Shown here piece after piece: positions 25,890 through 33,117 of a stretch of 64,000 nt of DNA. How positions within the stretch are numbered: position 1 is the stretch's first letter; every line of letters starts with the position of its first letter. The notes under the pieces were generated by a model that was not told the DNA's origin, made no database searches, and worked only from the letters and a program-made list of their open reading frames with translations. The position numbers and the translations under genes were made by a program. This DNA is from Pseudonocardia sp. 73-21 (lineage in GTDB: Bacteria; Actinomycetota; Actinomycetes; Mycobacteriales; Pseudonocardiaceae): contig NZ_MKVV01000083.1 in assembly GCF_001899645.1 (NCBI RefSeq), positions 158,581 through 222,580 of the forward strand. The letters run 5' to 3'.

Positions 25890-27131
25890 GGGGGCGCCGG
25901 GCACGTCCGGCAGCACCGTGAGCGTGCTCGGCGCACCCGGGAGGATCTTGCGCACGTAGGAGCGCGCGGCCGCGGTCGTGCCCACGTCCTTGCCCTCCTG
26001 CTCCGACAGGAACCACCGGTGCTCCAGGATTTCGTGGAACACCTCGGCGGGCGCGAGCCGGTCGTCCAGCTCGGCCGGCACCATGCCCATCACCCGGTCG
26101 AAGATCTCCGACCGCCAGCGGTGCGCCGCCACCGTCTCCGGCACCGGGCGGCCTTCCTTCTGTTCGAGGTGGGCGCGGTAGCTCAGCACGTCGTTGAGCA
26201 GGCGCCGGGCCTGGTTCTCGGTGACCTGCAGGCCCGTCAGCGCGAACAGCCGGGTGCGGTGGCGGCCCGCCTCGGCCACCCGCGTGTGCACCCGCAGCCG
26301 CGTGCCCTCGTCGGTGGTGATCAGCTCGATCTCGTCGACGTCGAAGCCCAGCTCGTTGAGCCGGTCCACCCGCTCGGCCACGCGGTAGCGCTGCTCGTCG
26401 GGGCGGAAGTGCTCCTCGCGCGTCAGCTCGTCCCACAGCGCGTGGTAGCGGCGCGGGATCTCCCCGGCGATCTCGACGGGGTCGACGTCGGGCGGCAGCA
26501 GCCCGCCGTACTGCAGGTCGAACAGCTCCCCGCCCACGCGCTCGGCGGCGTAGTCGATGTCGAAGCGGCGCTGGCCGTCGCTGAGCGTCGCGTGCATCTC
26601 GGCGGTCTCGGCGTCGACGAGGTAGGCACCGATGCTGCCCGCGTCCGGGCGGAACAGGGTGTTGGACAGCGAGCAGTCACCCCAGAACAGCCCCGCGAGG
26701 TGCAGCCGCACGAGCAGCTGCACCATCGCGTCGACGAGGCGGTCGGTGGTCTGCGGCGTGTGCCCGTGGCTGAACACGTAGCGGTAGGACATGGAGTAGT
26801 CCAGGAACCGTGTGACCAGGATGGCGTCCTGCGGGGTGTTCTCGTCGATCCACGCCCGCTCCACGCAGACGCCCAGCACCGACACCGACGGCATCCCGAG
26901 GGTCTCCAGCTCGCCGAGCAGGCGGTACTCCCGGCGGGCCAGGCGCTCGTCGATCTCCTTGAGCGCGTAGACCATGCCGTCGACCTCGACGAACCGCACG
27001 ACGTGCCGCGAGATGCCGCGGTGCGCCATCTCGAGCAGCCGGTCGTCCTCCCAGGTCTCCAGCGGCTGCTCCCAGGGCAGGGACAGAAGGCCCGCCGCCT
27101 GGGACGCCGGGGGCCGGAAGATGAAGCGCAT
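25884..27131 (-). CDS. DUF4032 protein with kinase-like core
   Basis: A 415-residue soluble protein. The N-terminal 230 residues look like an aminoglycoside/LPS-kinase fold: a Lys in YALKEID, a catalytic-loop-like LFWGDCSLSNTLF (Asp and Asn in place) and an acidic YLVDAETAE that could be the metal-binding DFG equivalent. The remaining part is the DUF4032 C-terminal domain with a conserved ILEHRWFLSE segment. The family is widespread in actinobacteria with no proven substrate. The ATG overlaps the FabG-like stop (TGATG), so the two are translationally coupled. Confidence 0.8.
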   Translation of the reverse strand: MRFIFRPPASQAAGLLSLPWEQPLETWEDDRLLEMAHRGISRHVVRFVEVDGMVYALKEIDERLARREYRLLGELETLGMPSVSVLGVCVERAWIDENTPQDAILVTRFLDYSMSYRYVFSHGHTPQTTDRLVDAMVQLLVRLHLAGLFWGDCSLSNTLFRPDAGSIGAYLVDAETAEMHATLSDGQRRFDIDYAAERVGGELFDLQYGGLLPPDVDPVEIAGEIPRRYHALWDELTREEHFRPDEQRYRVAERVDRLNELGFDVDEIELITTDEGTRLRVHTRVAEAGRHRTRLFALTGLQVTENQARRLLNDVLSYRAHLEQKEGRPVPETVAAHRWRSEIFDRVMGMVPAELDDRLAPAEVFHEILEHRWFLSEQEGKDVGTTAAARSYVRKILPGAPSTLTVLPDVPGAPS

Positions 27132-27895
27132 CAGGCCTTCGGGCCGCCCGCCACGTAGATGACCTGGCCCGAGACGAACCCGGCGCCCTCGCTGACGAAG
27201 AACGACACGGTGTGGGCGATGTCGTCGACCTGCCCGGCGCGGGCCACCGGGATGGCGGCGGCGCGCGCGGACACGTAGGTCTCCCAGTCCTCGCCGATGC
27301 GCTCCGCGGTGGCCTTGGTCATGTCGCTGACGATGAACCCCGGCGCGATGCAGTTGGCGGTGACGCCGAACTTGCCCAGCTCGATGGCGAGGGTCTTGGT
27401 GAAGCCCTGCAGGCCCGCCTTGGCCGTGGAGTAGTTGGCCTGGCCGCGGTTGCCCAGCGCCGAGGTGGAGGAGAGGTTGACGATGCGGCCCCACTTCGCG
27501 TCGACCATGTGCTTCTGCACGGCCTTGCTCATGAGGAACGAGCCCTTGAGGTGCACCCCCATGACGGTGTCCCAGTCGGTCTCGGTCATCTTGAACAGCA
27601 GGTTGTCGCGGGTGACGCCGGCGTTGTTGATCAGCACCGTGGGCGCGCCGAGCTCCGTGGCGACCCGCGCGACGGCGGCCTCGACCTGCGCCGCGTCGGC
27701 CACGTCGGCGCCGACGCCCAGGGCCTTCCCGCCCGCGGCCTCGATCGCCTCCACGGTGCCCTTGGTGGCCGCCTCGTCGAGGTCGATGACGGCGACGGCG
27801 AGGCCGTCCGCGGCCAGGCGCAGTGCGGTGGCCGCACCGATCCCCCGGGCCGCTCCGGTCACGATCGCCACCCGCTGGGGCACGTTCTCGGTCAT
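27131..27895 (-). CDS. fabG: 3-oxoacyl-ACP reductase-like SDR
   Basis: A 254-residue classical SDR: TGAARGIG (about residue 14) binds NAD(P), NNAG (about 90) stabilises the fold, and catalytic Ser and YSTAK (about 155) are in place. The PVARAGQVDDIA and VSGQVIYVAGG ends match FabG-like reductases (beta-ketoacyl or acetoacetyl-CoA reduction). The chromosomal main fabG usually sits in a fas cluster, so this copy may have a specialised substrate. It is the first gene of a two-gene unit with the DUF4032 protein. Confidence 0.85.
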   Translation of the reverse strand: MTENVPQRVAIVTGAARGIGAATALRLAADGLAVAVIDLDEAATKGTVEAIEAAGGKALGVGADVADAAQVEAAVARVATELGAPTVLINNAGVTRDNLLFKMTETDWDTVMGVHLKGSFLMSKAVQKHMVDAKWGRIVNLSSTSALGNRGQANYSTAKAGLQGFTKTLAIELGKFGVTANCIAPGFIVSDMTKATAERIGEDWETYVSARAAAIPVARAGQVDDIAHTVSFFVSEGAGFVSGQVIYVAGGPKA

Positions 27896-28227
27896 CTCAT
27901 CCTCTTCCTGCTTCGGTGAAGGGCCACCGCGCAGTCTTTCTGGCCCGGCGCTCGCGCGCTATGCCGGGGTGACGCGCGTCGCCCGGCCGGATCGGCCACG
28001 GACGGTACTGCTCCGATCGGCCGTACCCGACCGTCCGTCCGACGGAGCCCGCCGCTGAACGATCTTCCGCGGAGTTCGACAACCCGTGTCCGCACCGTCA
28101 CCGCTCCGTTATCCGGATGGTCGAGCCTTCGGGCGGTTACAGGCGGTGACAGCCTCATCGCCCGTGCACCTGGCGTCGGGGGGCGCAGGCCCCCCTCTCC
28201 GATCGACTCCCGAGATGCGAGGGCCCA
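27896..28227. other. Divergent intergenic region (fabG-like / arfA-like)
   Basis: These 332 bases separate two divergently transcribed operons and contain no convincing gene. They should hold both promoters and have the highest concentration of GTnAC-type words in the window, described separately. No rho-independent hairpin is evident. Confidence 0.5.
28097..28152 (+). promoter_or_regulatory. GTnAC direct repeats (MtrA/GlnR-like) upstream of the arf operon
   Basis: A perfect-spaced pair GTTAC (28136-28140) and GTGAC (28146-28150) lies within two adjacent 10-mers GCGGTTACAG and GCGGTGACAG (28133-28152). A second weaker pair, GTCAC (28097-28101) and GTTAT (28108-28112), is just upstream. The GTnAC-n5/6-GTnAC layout is like that reported for the response regulators MtrA and GlnR in actinobacteria. 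The site is 75-130 bp before the arfA-like start. Binding is inference. Confidence 0.35.
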
Positions 28228-29325
28228 GTGTCCGATCAAGCAGCGGCCGACAGTGCAGTGTCCGAGCGTGCCACCCGACCCGCCTGGCTGCCGCTCGCGG
28301 CGGCGGCGGTGGTCGTCCCCACGGTGCTGGCGGGGCTGACGCTCCTGTGGCCCCGGCCGCAGATCGAGACCGAGCTGACCAGGACCGGCACCGAGGCTCT
28401 CGCGGCCGCCGGGTTCCCGGGCGCGGCGCTGTCGCTCGACGGCCGCGACGCGACGATCACCGGCATCCCCGCCGGGGCCGACCGGCAGCGCGCCATCGAC
28501 GCGGTGCAGGCGGTCACCGGGGTGCGGGTCGCCGCCTTCCCCGCGCCCGGCTCCGGGGGCGGCGGCGGCAACGGCGGCGGTGCTCCCGCGGTCGCGGCCC
28601 AGCCGTTCGGGATCGCCCACCAGGGCGACAACCTCGTTCTCACCGGTGTCGTCGGCTCCGACGACCAGCGCGCCCAGCTCGTGGCCGCCGCCACCGCGCA
28701 GGCCGCCGGACGCGGGGTCGTCGACCAGCTCACCGTCACCCCGGGTGCACCCCTGCCCGCGGGTGTCGACGGCACGTCGGTCGGGGCGGCCGCCGCGGCC
28801 GTCGCCGCCGGGACGGGCAGCGCGGCCGTGTCGATCGCGCCGTCCGGTGTGACGCTCAGCGGCGCCGTCGCCGACGAGGCCGCCAAGGCCGCCGCGGCGA
28901 AGGCCGTGGCCGCGGCGCTGCCGGGTGCCACCGTCGACGACCAGCTCACCGTCGCCGCGGCCACCGCGACCGGGGGCGACCTCGACGCGGCCACGAAGCA
29001 GCAGCTCCAGTCGTCGATCTCGGCTCTGCTGGCCGGCGCGCCGATCGCGTTCGAACCGGACAGCCCGCAGCTCACCCCGCAGGGCAGCGGCACGGTCGCG
29101 ACGGTGCTCGACCTGCTCAAGGCCGCACCGGGAGCCCGTGTCGAGGTCGACGGCTTCGTCGCGCCCGGCAAGGGCAACGGGAAGCTCACGGCCCAGCAGC
29201 TGTCGGACCAGCGCGCGGGCACCGTCCGCGACGCGCTGGTGGCCGGCGGCGTCGCGGCCGACCACATCACCGCCGCCGGCAAGGGCGAGGGTCCCGCCCG
29301 CCGCGTCGTCATCACCGTCGTCTGA
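28228..29325 (+). CDS. arfA: ArfA/OmpATb-like membrane protein (BON + OmpA domains)
   Basis: A 365-residue protein starting at GTG 28228. It has one N-terminal membrane helix (about residues 20-42), a BON-like region with two similar halves (about 50-105 and 115-255, with a Gly-rich linker near 112) and a C-terminal OmpA-type domain (about 265-365). The same order is found in Mycobacterium tuberculosis ArfA (OmpATb, Rv0899), which with ArfB and ArfC aids ammonia release and acid adaptation. The OmpA part keeps the IAFEPDSPQLTPQG start and the SDQRAGTVRDAL helix. It is first of a three-gene operon. Homology is by architecture. Confidence 0.82.
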   Translation: MSDQAAADSAVSERATRPAWLPLAAAAVVVPTVLAGLTLLWPRPQIETELTRTGTEALAAAGFPGAALSLDGRDATITGIPAGADRQRAIDAVQAVTGVRVAAFPAPGSGGGGGNGGGAPAVAAQPFGIAHQGDNLVLTGVVGSDDQRAQLVAAATAQAAGRGVVDQLTVTPGAPLPAGVDGTSVGAAAAAVAAGTGSAAVSIAPSGVTLSGAVADEAAKAAAAKAVAAALPGATVDDQLTVAAATATGGDLDAATKQQLQSSISALLAGAPIAFEPDSPQLTPQGSGTVATVLDLLKAAPGARVEVDGFVAPGKGNGKLTAQQLSDQRAGTVRDALVAGGVAADHITAAGKGEGPARRVVITVV

Positions 29326-29337
29326 GGAGGGACCGTC

Positions 29338-29463
29338 ATGCTCTGGTTGTTCACCCAGGTCTGGGTCTGGATCATCGTCGCGCTCGCGCTCGGTGTGCTC
29401 GCCGGCTGGCTGTTCTGGGCCCGCCCTGTGCGTCGTGCCGCCGACGCGCTCGACTCCGCCTGA
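29338..29463 (+). CDS. arfB: ArfB-like small membrane protein
   Basis: A 41-residue protein starting at ATG 29338 behind GAGGAGGG, 12 bp after the arfA-like stop. It is a single Trp-rich hydrophobic helix (WVWIIVALALGVLAGWLFW) followed by a short basic tail (RPVRRAAD). The N-terminus is clearly similar to the first 38 residues of the next protein, with the shared pattern LW-xx-Q-xW-xW-xx-A-xx-GVL-AWLF-x-RP. Size, position and shape equal those of mycobacterial ArfB. It is easily missed by gene finders because of its length. Confidence 0.75.
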   Translation: MLWLFTQVWVWIIVALALGVLAGWLFWARPVRRAADALDSA

Positions 29464-29508
29464 TCCCTTCCCCCGCCGCTCCCCCCTTCCCCCTGGAGGA
29501 CGTTCCCC

Positions 29509-31875
29509 GTGTCGTGGCTCTACGGCCAGACCTGGCTCTGGTACCTGATCGCGTTCCTCGTCGGCGTCCTGCTGGCGTGGTTGTTCCTCGTCCGCCCGCA
29601 GCAGCGCAGGCTCCGCGCGCTGCAGAGCCGGGGTGCGACGCCGGCTGCCGACGCCGCTCCCGGCCCGGCCGGGGACACCGGCCCCACCGGCGACGAGGAC
29701 ACGGCGGTGCTCGGCACCGTGCCGGCCGCGGCCGCGGTCGGTCTGGGCGGTGCCGGCCTCGCCGCAGCGGCGGTGGCCGAGCACGCCGCCGCGTCCGACC
29801 ACACGGCCGAGCCGGAGCCGGTGACCGAGCAGCTCCCGGCGGTCGACCCCGCCCTCAGCACGCTCGACACCGGCACCATCGCACGAGGTGCCGACGACCG
29901 CACCGCACCGCTGGTCGCCCTCGGCGAGAGCGGGGCCCCCGCACCGGCCGACGACTCCCCGACCGAGACCATCACGACGGGCGACCGCGACCAGGTCGGC
30001 GACGGCAACGTGTCCGGCGACGGCAACGTGTCCGGCGACGGCAACGTCGTCGGGGACGGCAGCGCGACCGGTTCCGGAGCGGCGGCCGCGGGTCTCGCGG
30101 CAGGCGGCGCCGCAGCGCTGGGTGCGGCCGCGATCGCCGGTCACGGCGGTAGCGAGAGCGGTGGCGAGGCAGGATCCGCTGCTGCCGCCACCGCGGCCGA
30201 GCCCGCCGCGCAGGGTGGAGCGGGCGCGCCCGCCGGGACCTCCGGCGACGGCCAGGTCCCGGACCCGGCCGACGACCCCACCACGGAGTTCCCGACCACG
30301 CCCGCCACGGACACCGACACGACCGGGGCATCCGACGAGGCGATCCCGCCGGCCGCGGCCGGCACCCCGGACGCGGAGGACGCCTCCGCAACCGACGCCC
30401 CCGGCACCACCGCCCCTTCTGGAATCGACTCCCTGGACCCGGCGGTCGCTACCGCAACCGACGCGGCAGCCCCGTCCCCCACGGACGCCGCCTCCGCCAC
30501 CGGCGACGGGTCGGCGGGGACGGTCGGTCTCGCGGCAGGGGCGGGCGCGCTGGGTGTGGCCGGCCTCGGCTCGGCGGAGCCGACCACGGCCGGGGCCCAG
30601 CCCCCCGCCACCACGCCGGACGCCGATGCACTGCCGGCAGGTGCACCGTCAGCAGACGCAGCGGCCGGGGACGCGCCGACCGCCGATGCGACGACCGCTC
30701 ACACCCCGGCCGATGAGGTGGGGCCGTCGGAGTTCCCGACCTCGGATGTGGCGGCTTCCGACGCTCCCACCACAACGAACCCGGCCGTCGCGACACCGGC
30801 GTCGGGCGCGGTGGGTCCCGCCCCGGACCCGGCGGCCCCGGCCACCACCGACACGGCAGCCACCAACACGGCAGCCACCGACGTCGGGTCGGAGCAGACC
30901 GACGCACCGTCCGGCGACCTCGCCACTGCCGGCACCGCGGTGGTGGGAGCGGTGGGAGCGCACGCCCTCGCCGACACCACCGGCTCGGCTGCCACTGACC
31001 CGGGCACCACCGGCACGGACACCAGCGGCTCGGACACCAGCGGCTCGGGCACCAGCGGCTCGGGCACCAGCGGCCCCGAGAGCGCCGCGTCGGACAGCGC
31101 CGCGTCAGACACCTCAGCGTCAGACACCTCAGCGTCAGACACCTCAGCGTCCGGCATCCCGGGGTCCGGCATTCCGGGTCCCGACAGCCTCGCGTCCGAC
31201 GGCCCGCGGTCCGACCACCCCGCCTCCGGCAGCCCGGGGTCCGACAGCCCGGGCCCCGAGCACACCGGGACCGGAGCCCCCACCGGGGACGCCGCGGCCG
31301 GCGGCAGGGGCGAGCCGGCGGGCCCCGGATCGCCCGCCGCAGCAGGCGTCGCGGCGGGGGCGGGCGCGCCGGGGGTGGCCGGTCTGGCCGCCGCCCACGG
31401 CTCCGACCCGGATTCGGCCACGGCCGGTACCCCGTACGGCCCCGGCTCGGCGCACCCCGCGTCGGACGGATCGGCGCCGGGGGCCGAGTACACGATCAAG
31501 GGCAACGCCGACTCGATGCTCTACCACGCGCCGGAGTCGCCCTACTACGTGCGCACGCGGGCCGAGGCGTGGTTCGCCACGGCCGAGGCGGCGGAAGCGG
31601 CCGGGTTCCAGCCGTGGCACCGCAACCGCAAGCGGGCCGCGGTCCAGGGGCTCGTCCAGGCTCCGACGTTCGAGGCGGGCCCCTACCCGGGCTCCGCCAC
31701 GCCGAACGCGGACGGCTCCGCGCCCACCCCGGCGTTCATGATCAAGGGCAACGAGGACTCGATGCTATACCACCTGCCCACCTCCCCCTACTACGGGCGG
31801 ACGAAGGCCGAGGTGTGGTTCATCCACGAGTCCGATGCCCAGGCGGCGGGCTTCACCGCCTGGCAGCGCACGTAG
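29509..31875 (+). CDS. ArfC-like membrane protein with repeat-rich linker and two sunset domains
   Basis: A 788-residue protein starting at GTG 29509 after GGAGG. An N-terminal membrane helix (about residues 8-28) resembles the ArfB-like protein. Residues about 45-655 are a low-complexity Ala/Thr/Pro/Asp/Gly/Ser linker with a GDGNVS triplicate (about 165-182) and about 18 pentapeptides of the form xx(A/G)S(D/G) (about 500-589). The C-terminus holds two copies of a 45-residue domain (about 661-705 and 743-788) with IKGN-x-DSMLYH and SPYY-xx-T-x-AE-x-WF, a pattern known as the sunset domain and found as extensions of some actinobacterial ribosomal proteins. Mycobacterial ArfC is about 175 residues, so this version is greatly enlarged. 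Confidence 0.78.
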   Translation: MSWLYGQTWLWYLIAFLVGVLLAWLFLVRPQQRRLRALQSRGATPAADAAPGPAGDTGPTGDEDTAVLGTVPAAAAVGLGGAGLAAAAVAEHAAASDHTAEPEPVTEQLPAVDPALSTLDTGTIARGADDRTAPLVALGESGAPAPADDSPTETITTGDRDQVGDGNVSGDGNVSGDGNVVGDGSATGSGAAAAGLAAGGAAALGAAAIAGHGGSESGGEAGSAAAATAAEPAAQGGAGAPAGTSGDGQVPDPADDPTTEFPTTPATDTDTTGASDEAIPPAAAGTPDAEDASATDAPGTTAPSGIDSLDPAVATATDAAAPSPTDAASATGDGSAGTVGLAAGAGALGVAGLGSAEPTTAGAQPPATTPDADALPAGAPSADAAAGDAPTADATTAHTPADEVGPSEFPTSDVAASDAPTTTNPAVATPASGAVGPAPDPAAPATTDTAATNTAATDVGSEQTDAPSGDLATAGTAVVGAVGAHALADTTGSAATDPGTTGTDTSGSDTSGSGTSGSGTSGPESAASDSAASDTSASDTSASDTSASGIPGSGIPGPDSLASDGPRSDHPASGSPGSDSPGPEHTGTGAPTGDAAAGGRGEPAGPGSPAAAGVAAGAGAPGVAGLAAAHGSDPDSATAGTPYGPGSAHPASDGSAPGAEYTIKGNADSMLYHAPESPYYVRTRAEAWFATAEAAEAAGFQPWHRNRKRAAVQGLVQAPTFEAGPYPGSATPNADGSAPTPAFMIKGNEDSMLYHLPTSPYYGRTKAEVWFIHESDAQAAGFTAWQRT
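30001..30054 (+). repeat. 18-bp tandem repeat inside the ArfC-like gene
   Basis: Three in-frame 18-bp units encode GDGNVS, GDGNVS and GDGNVV; the first two differ at no more than one or two bases. This is a likely site of copy-number variation. Confidence 0.7.
31006..31275 (+). repeat. 15-bp register repeat tract inside the ArfC-like gene
   Basis: About eighteen consecutive 15-bp units encode pentapeptides such as TSGSG, SAASD, TSASD and SPGSD. Units 31021-31080 and 31096-31155 are nearly identical at DNA level (ACCAGCGGCTCGGGC and ACCTCAGCGTCAGAC types). The Ser in ACCTCAGCGTCA uses the rare TCA codon, unlike neighbouring codon use, which suggests recent unit duplication. Confidence 0.75.
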
Positions 31876-31883
31876 CCGTCCTT

Positions 31884-31945
31884 GATCGCTACGAGCCGCA
31901 CCGCAGCGCCCGGTCCGGGGCACCACGGTGCGGCTCGTGGCGATC
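31884..31945. terminator. Long 20-bp stem hairpin after the ArfC-like gene
   Basis: GATCGCTACGAGCCGCACCG (31884-31903) pairs with 31926-31945 over all 20 positions with a single G-U type mismatch, around a 22-nt loop. It starts 9 bp after the arfC-like stop and is the expected terminator of the arf operon. The stem is unusually long. Confidence 0.65.
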
Positions 31946-32083
31946 TTCAGACCGCCCCGGGGCGATGACGTGCGGCGCACGGCGATCATCGGCGACCGAG
32001 GGCGGGTGCGGGCTTGCCGCCAGGATGCGCGCCACCGACCTGTCGTTCGTCGCCGCGAGGACCGAGTGGCCCCACCACGTGCA

Positions 32084-32120
32084 ACGGCGCCCGGCGGGGG
32101 AATCCTCCACCGGGCGCCGT
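32084..32120. terminator. Hairpin after the MetE-like gene
   Basis: ACGGCGCCCGG (32084-32094) and CCGGGCGCCGT (32110-32120) form a perfect 11-bp stem with a 15-nt loop, 15 bp past the stop of the minus-strand MetE-like gene. Between this hairpin and the one at 31884-31945 no gene is supported. Confidence 0.6.
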
Positions 32121-32134
32121 GATCGCCACGAAGC

Positions 32135-32926
32135 TCAGAGACCCGGTTTCTCCGCGGCCGGCCGCGAACCCTGCACCCGGGCCGCGATCGCGCCGAACGC
32201 CATGTTGCGGGCGTGGTCGGGCGAGCCGTGGTCGGGCTTCTCGTCGATCGGGAAGGGCGGGAAGCCGCAGTCGTCGGTCTGGCCGATCTGGTTGCGGTCG
32301 ATGACGTTCGCCACCCGGACCAGGTGGTGGGTGATCTCCTGCGACGACTCCACCCGCGGCGACGGCGTCACCGTCGAGCCGGGGTAGGCCACCTGCACCA
32401 CGCCGTCGGTGTCGGAGCGCAGGTGCCCGCCCGCGGAGGGCACGGAGTCGCGGTCGCCGCCCGGGCCGGTGTGGATGTCGATGGTCACGCGCTCCCCCGC
32501 GGTGAACCGGGCCATCACGCGGTTGTTCAGCTCGACGAAGTGCGGCGGCAGCCCGGCGCCGGTCCACGGGTTGCGCGGGCTCTCGCGGGTGGCGAGGCGG
32601 CCCAGGGTCAAGATCACCGGCACCCGCCCGGCCCCCGCGGCGGACGCCGGGCGGATGTCCTGCCCGCACTCGTCGACCAGGGCGGCCTCGAACTCCTCGC
32701 GGCTGCAGCCCCCCACCGGGTCCTTCGACGGGTGGAGCAGCGCGAGCATCGACGGCGCGATCACGGCCTGCTCCACCGGGTCCGTGGCGTGGGGCATCGA
32801 CCTCGTCACCGGGCCGGCCGCGTGCTTCGACAGCTGCCGGCCGTGGCCGTCCACCACGCCGGCCGGCAGCGAGCCGACGGGCTCGGTGGGCAAACCGGTG
32901 GCGGTCCGCGGATCGTAGGCAGCCAT
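32135..32926 (-). CDS. Shortened MetE-like (cobalamin-independent methionine synthase II family) protein
   Basis: A 263-residue protein related to the UROD/MetE barrel family. LPTEPVGSLP (12-21), the AVIAPSMLALLHP segment (54-66), EFEAALVDECGQDI, FVELNNRVMARF (130-141), DIHTGPGGDRDS (150-161) and QIGQTDDCGFPPF (213-225) match family blocks in order. Full members are about 370 residues; roughly 100 residues of the N-terminal half are missing. In the usual zinc pattern H-x-C and a Glu are expected; here H152 is followed by Gly at the Cys position and the EGRL-type Glu is replaced (ILTLGRL), leaving C220. It may be a pseudoenzyme or a decaying copy. It is divergent from metK-fhs. Confidence 0.6.
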   Translation of the reverse strand: MAAYDPRTATGLPTEPVGSLPAGVVDGHGRQLSKHAAGPVTRSMPHATDPVEQAVIAPSMLALLHPSKDPVGGCSREEFEAALVDECGQDIRPASAAGAGRVPVILTLGRLATRESPRNPWTGAGLPPHFVELNNRVMARFTAGERVTIDIHTGPGGDRDSVPSAGGHLRSDTDGVVQVAYPGSTVTPSPRVESSQEITHHLVRVANVIDRNQIGQTDDCGFPPFPIDEKPDHGSPDHARNMAFGAIAARVQGSRPAAEKPGL

Positions 32927-33002
32927 GGGTGTACGCACTCCGAATCGGATCAGTCGTACGGTGACGTCCAGGGGCGCGCATCTGCGGGTGCCGAAGGTAC
33001 TG

Positions 33003-33018
33003 CGTGATCTGCGTCACG
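33003..33018. promoter_or_regulatory. CRP/FNR-type palindrome before metK
   Basis: CGTGA-TCTGCG-TCACG is a perfect 5-bp inverted repeat with a 6-bp spacer, fitting the TGTGA-n6-TCACA class of CRP/FNR sites except at the outer bases. It lies in the 191-bp gap between the divergent MetE-like gene and metK, 100 bp before the metK start. The regulator is not in the window. Confidence 0.35.
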
Positions 33019-33117
33019 TCAACGCACGTTGATCATGACCGGACCGCGCGCCACGCAGGATGATCGTCCCGCACGTGATGGACGAGAGGGCAGCCGCCCC
33101 GAGGAGGAGAACTGCAC

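Noticed and set aside
27892..30144. A 750-codon minus-strand frame across the arfA-like gene
   Set aside because: It is Gly/Arg-rich without domains, and it covers the divergent promoter region and a well-supported gene on the plus strand.
32939..33117. SAM riboswitch upstream of metK
   Set aside because: I looked for SAM-I, SAM-II and SAM-IV core motifs in the leader and found none.
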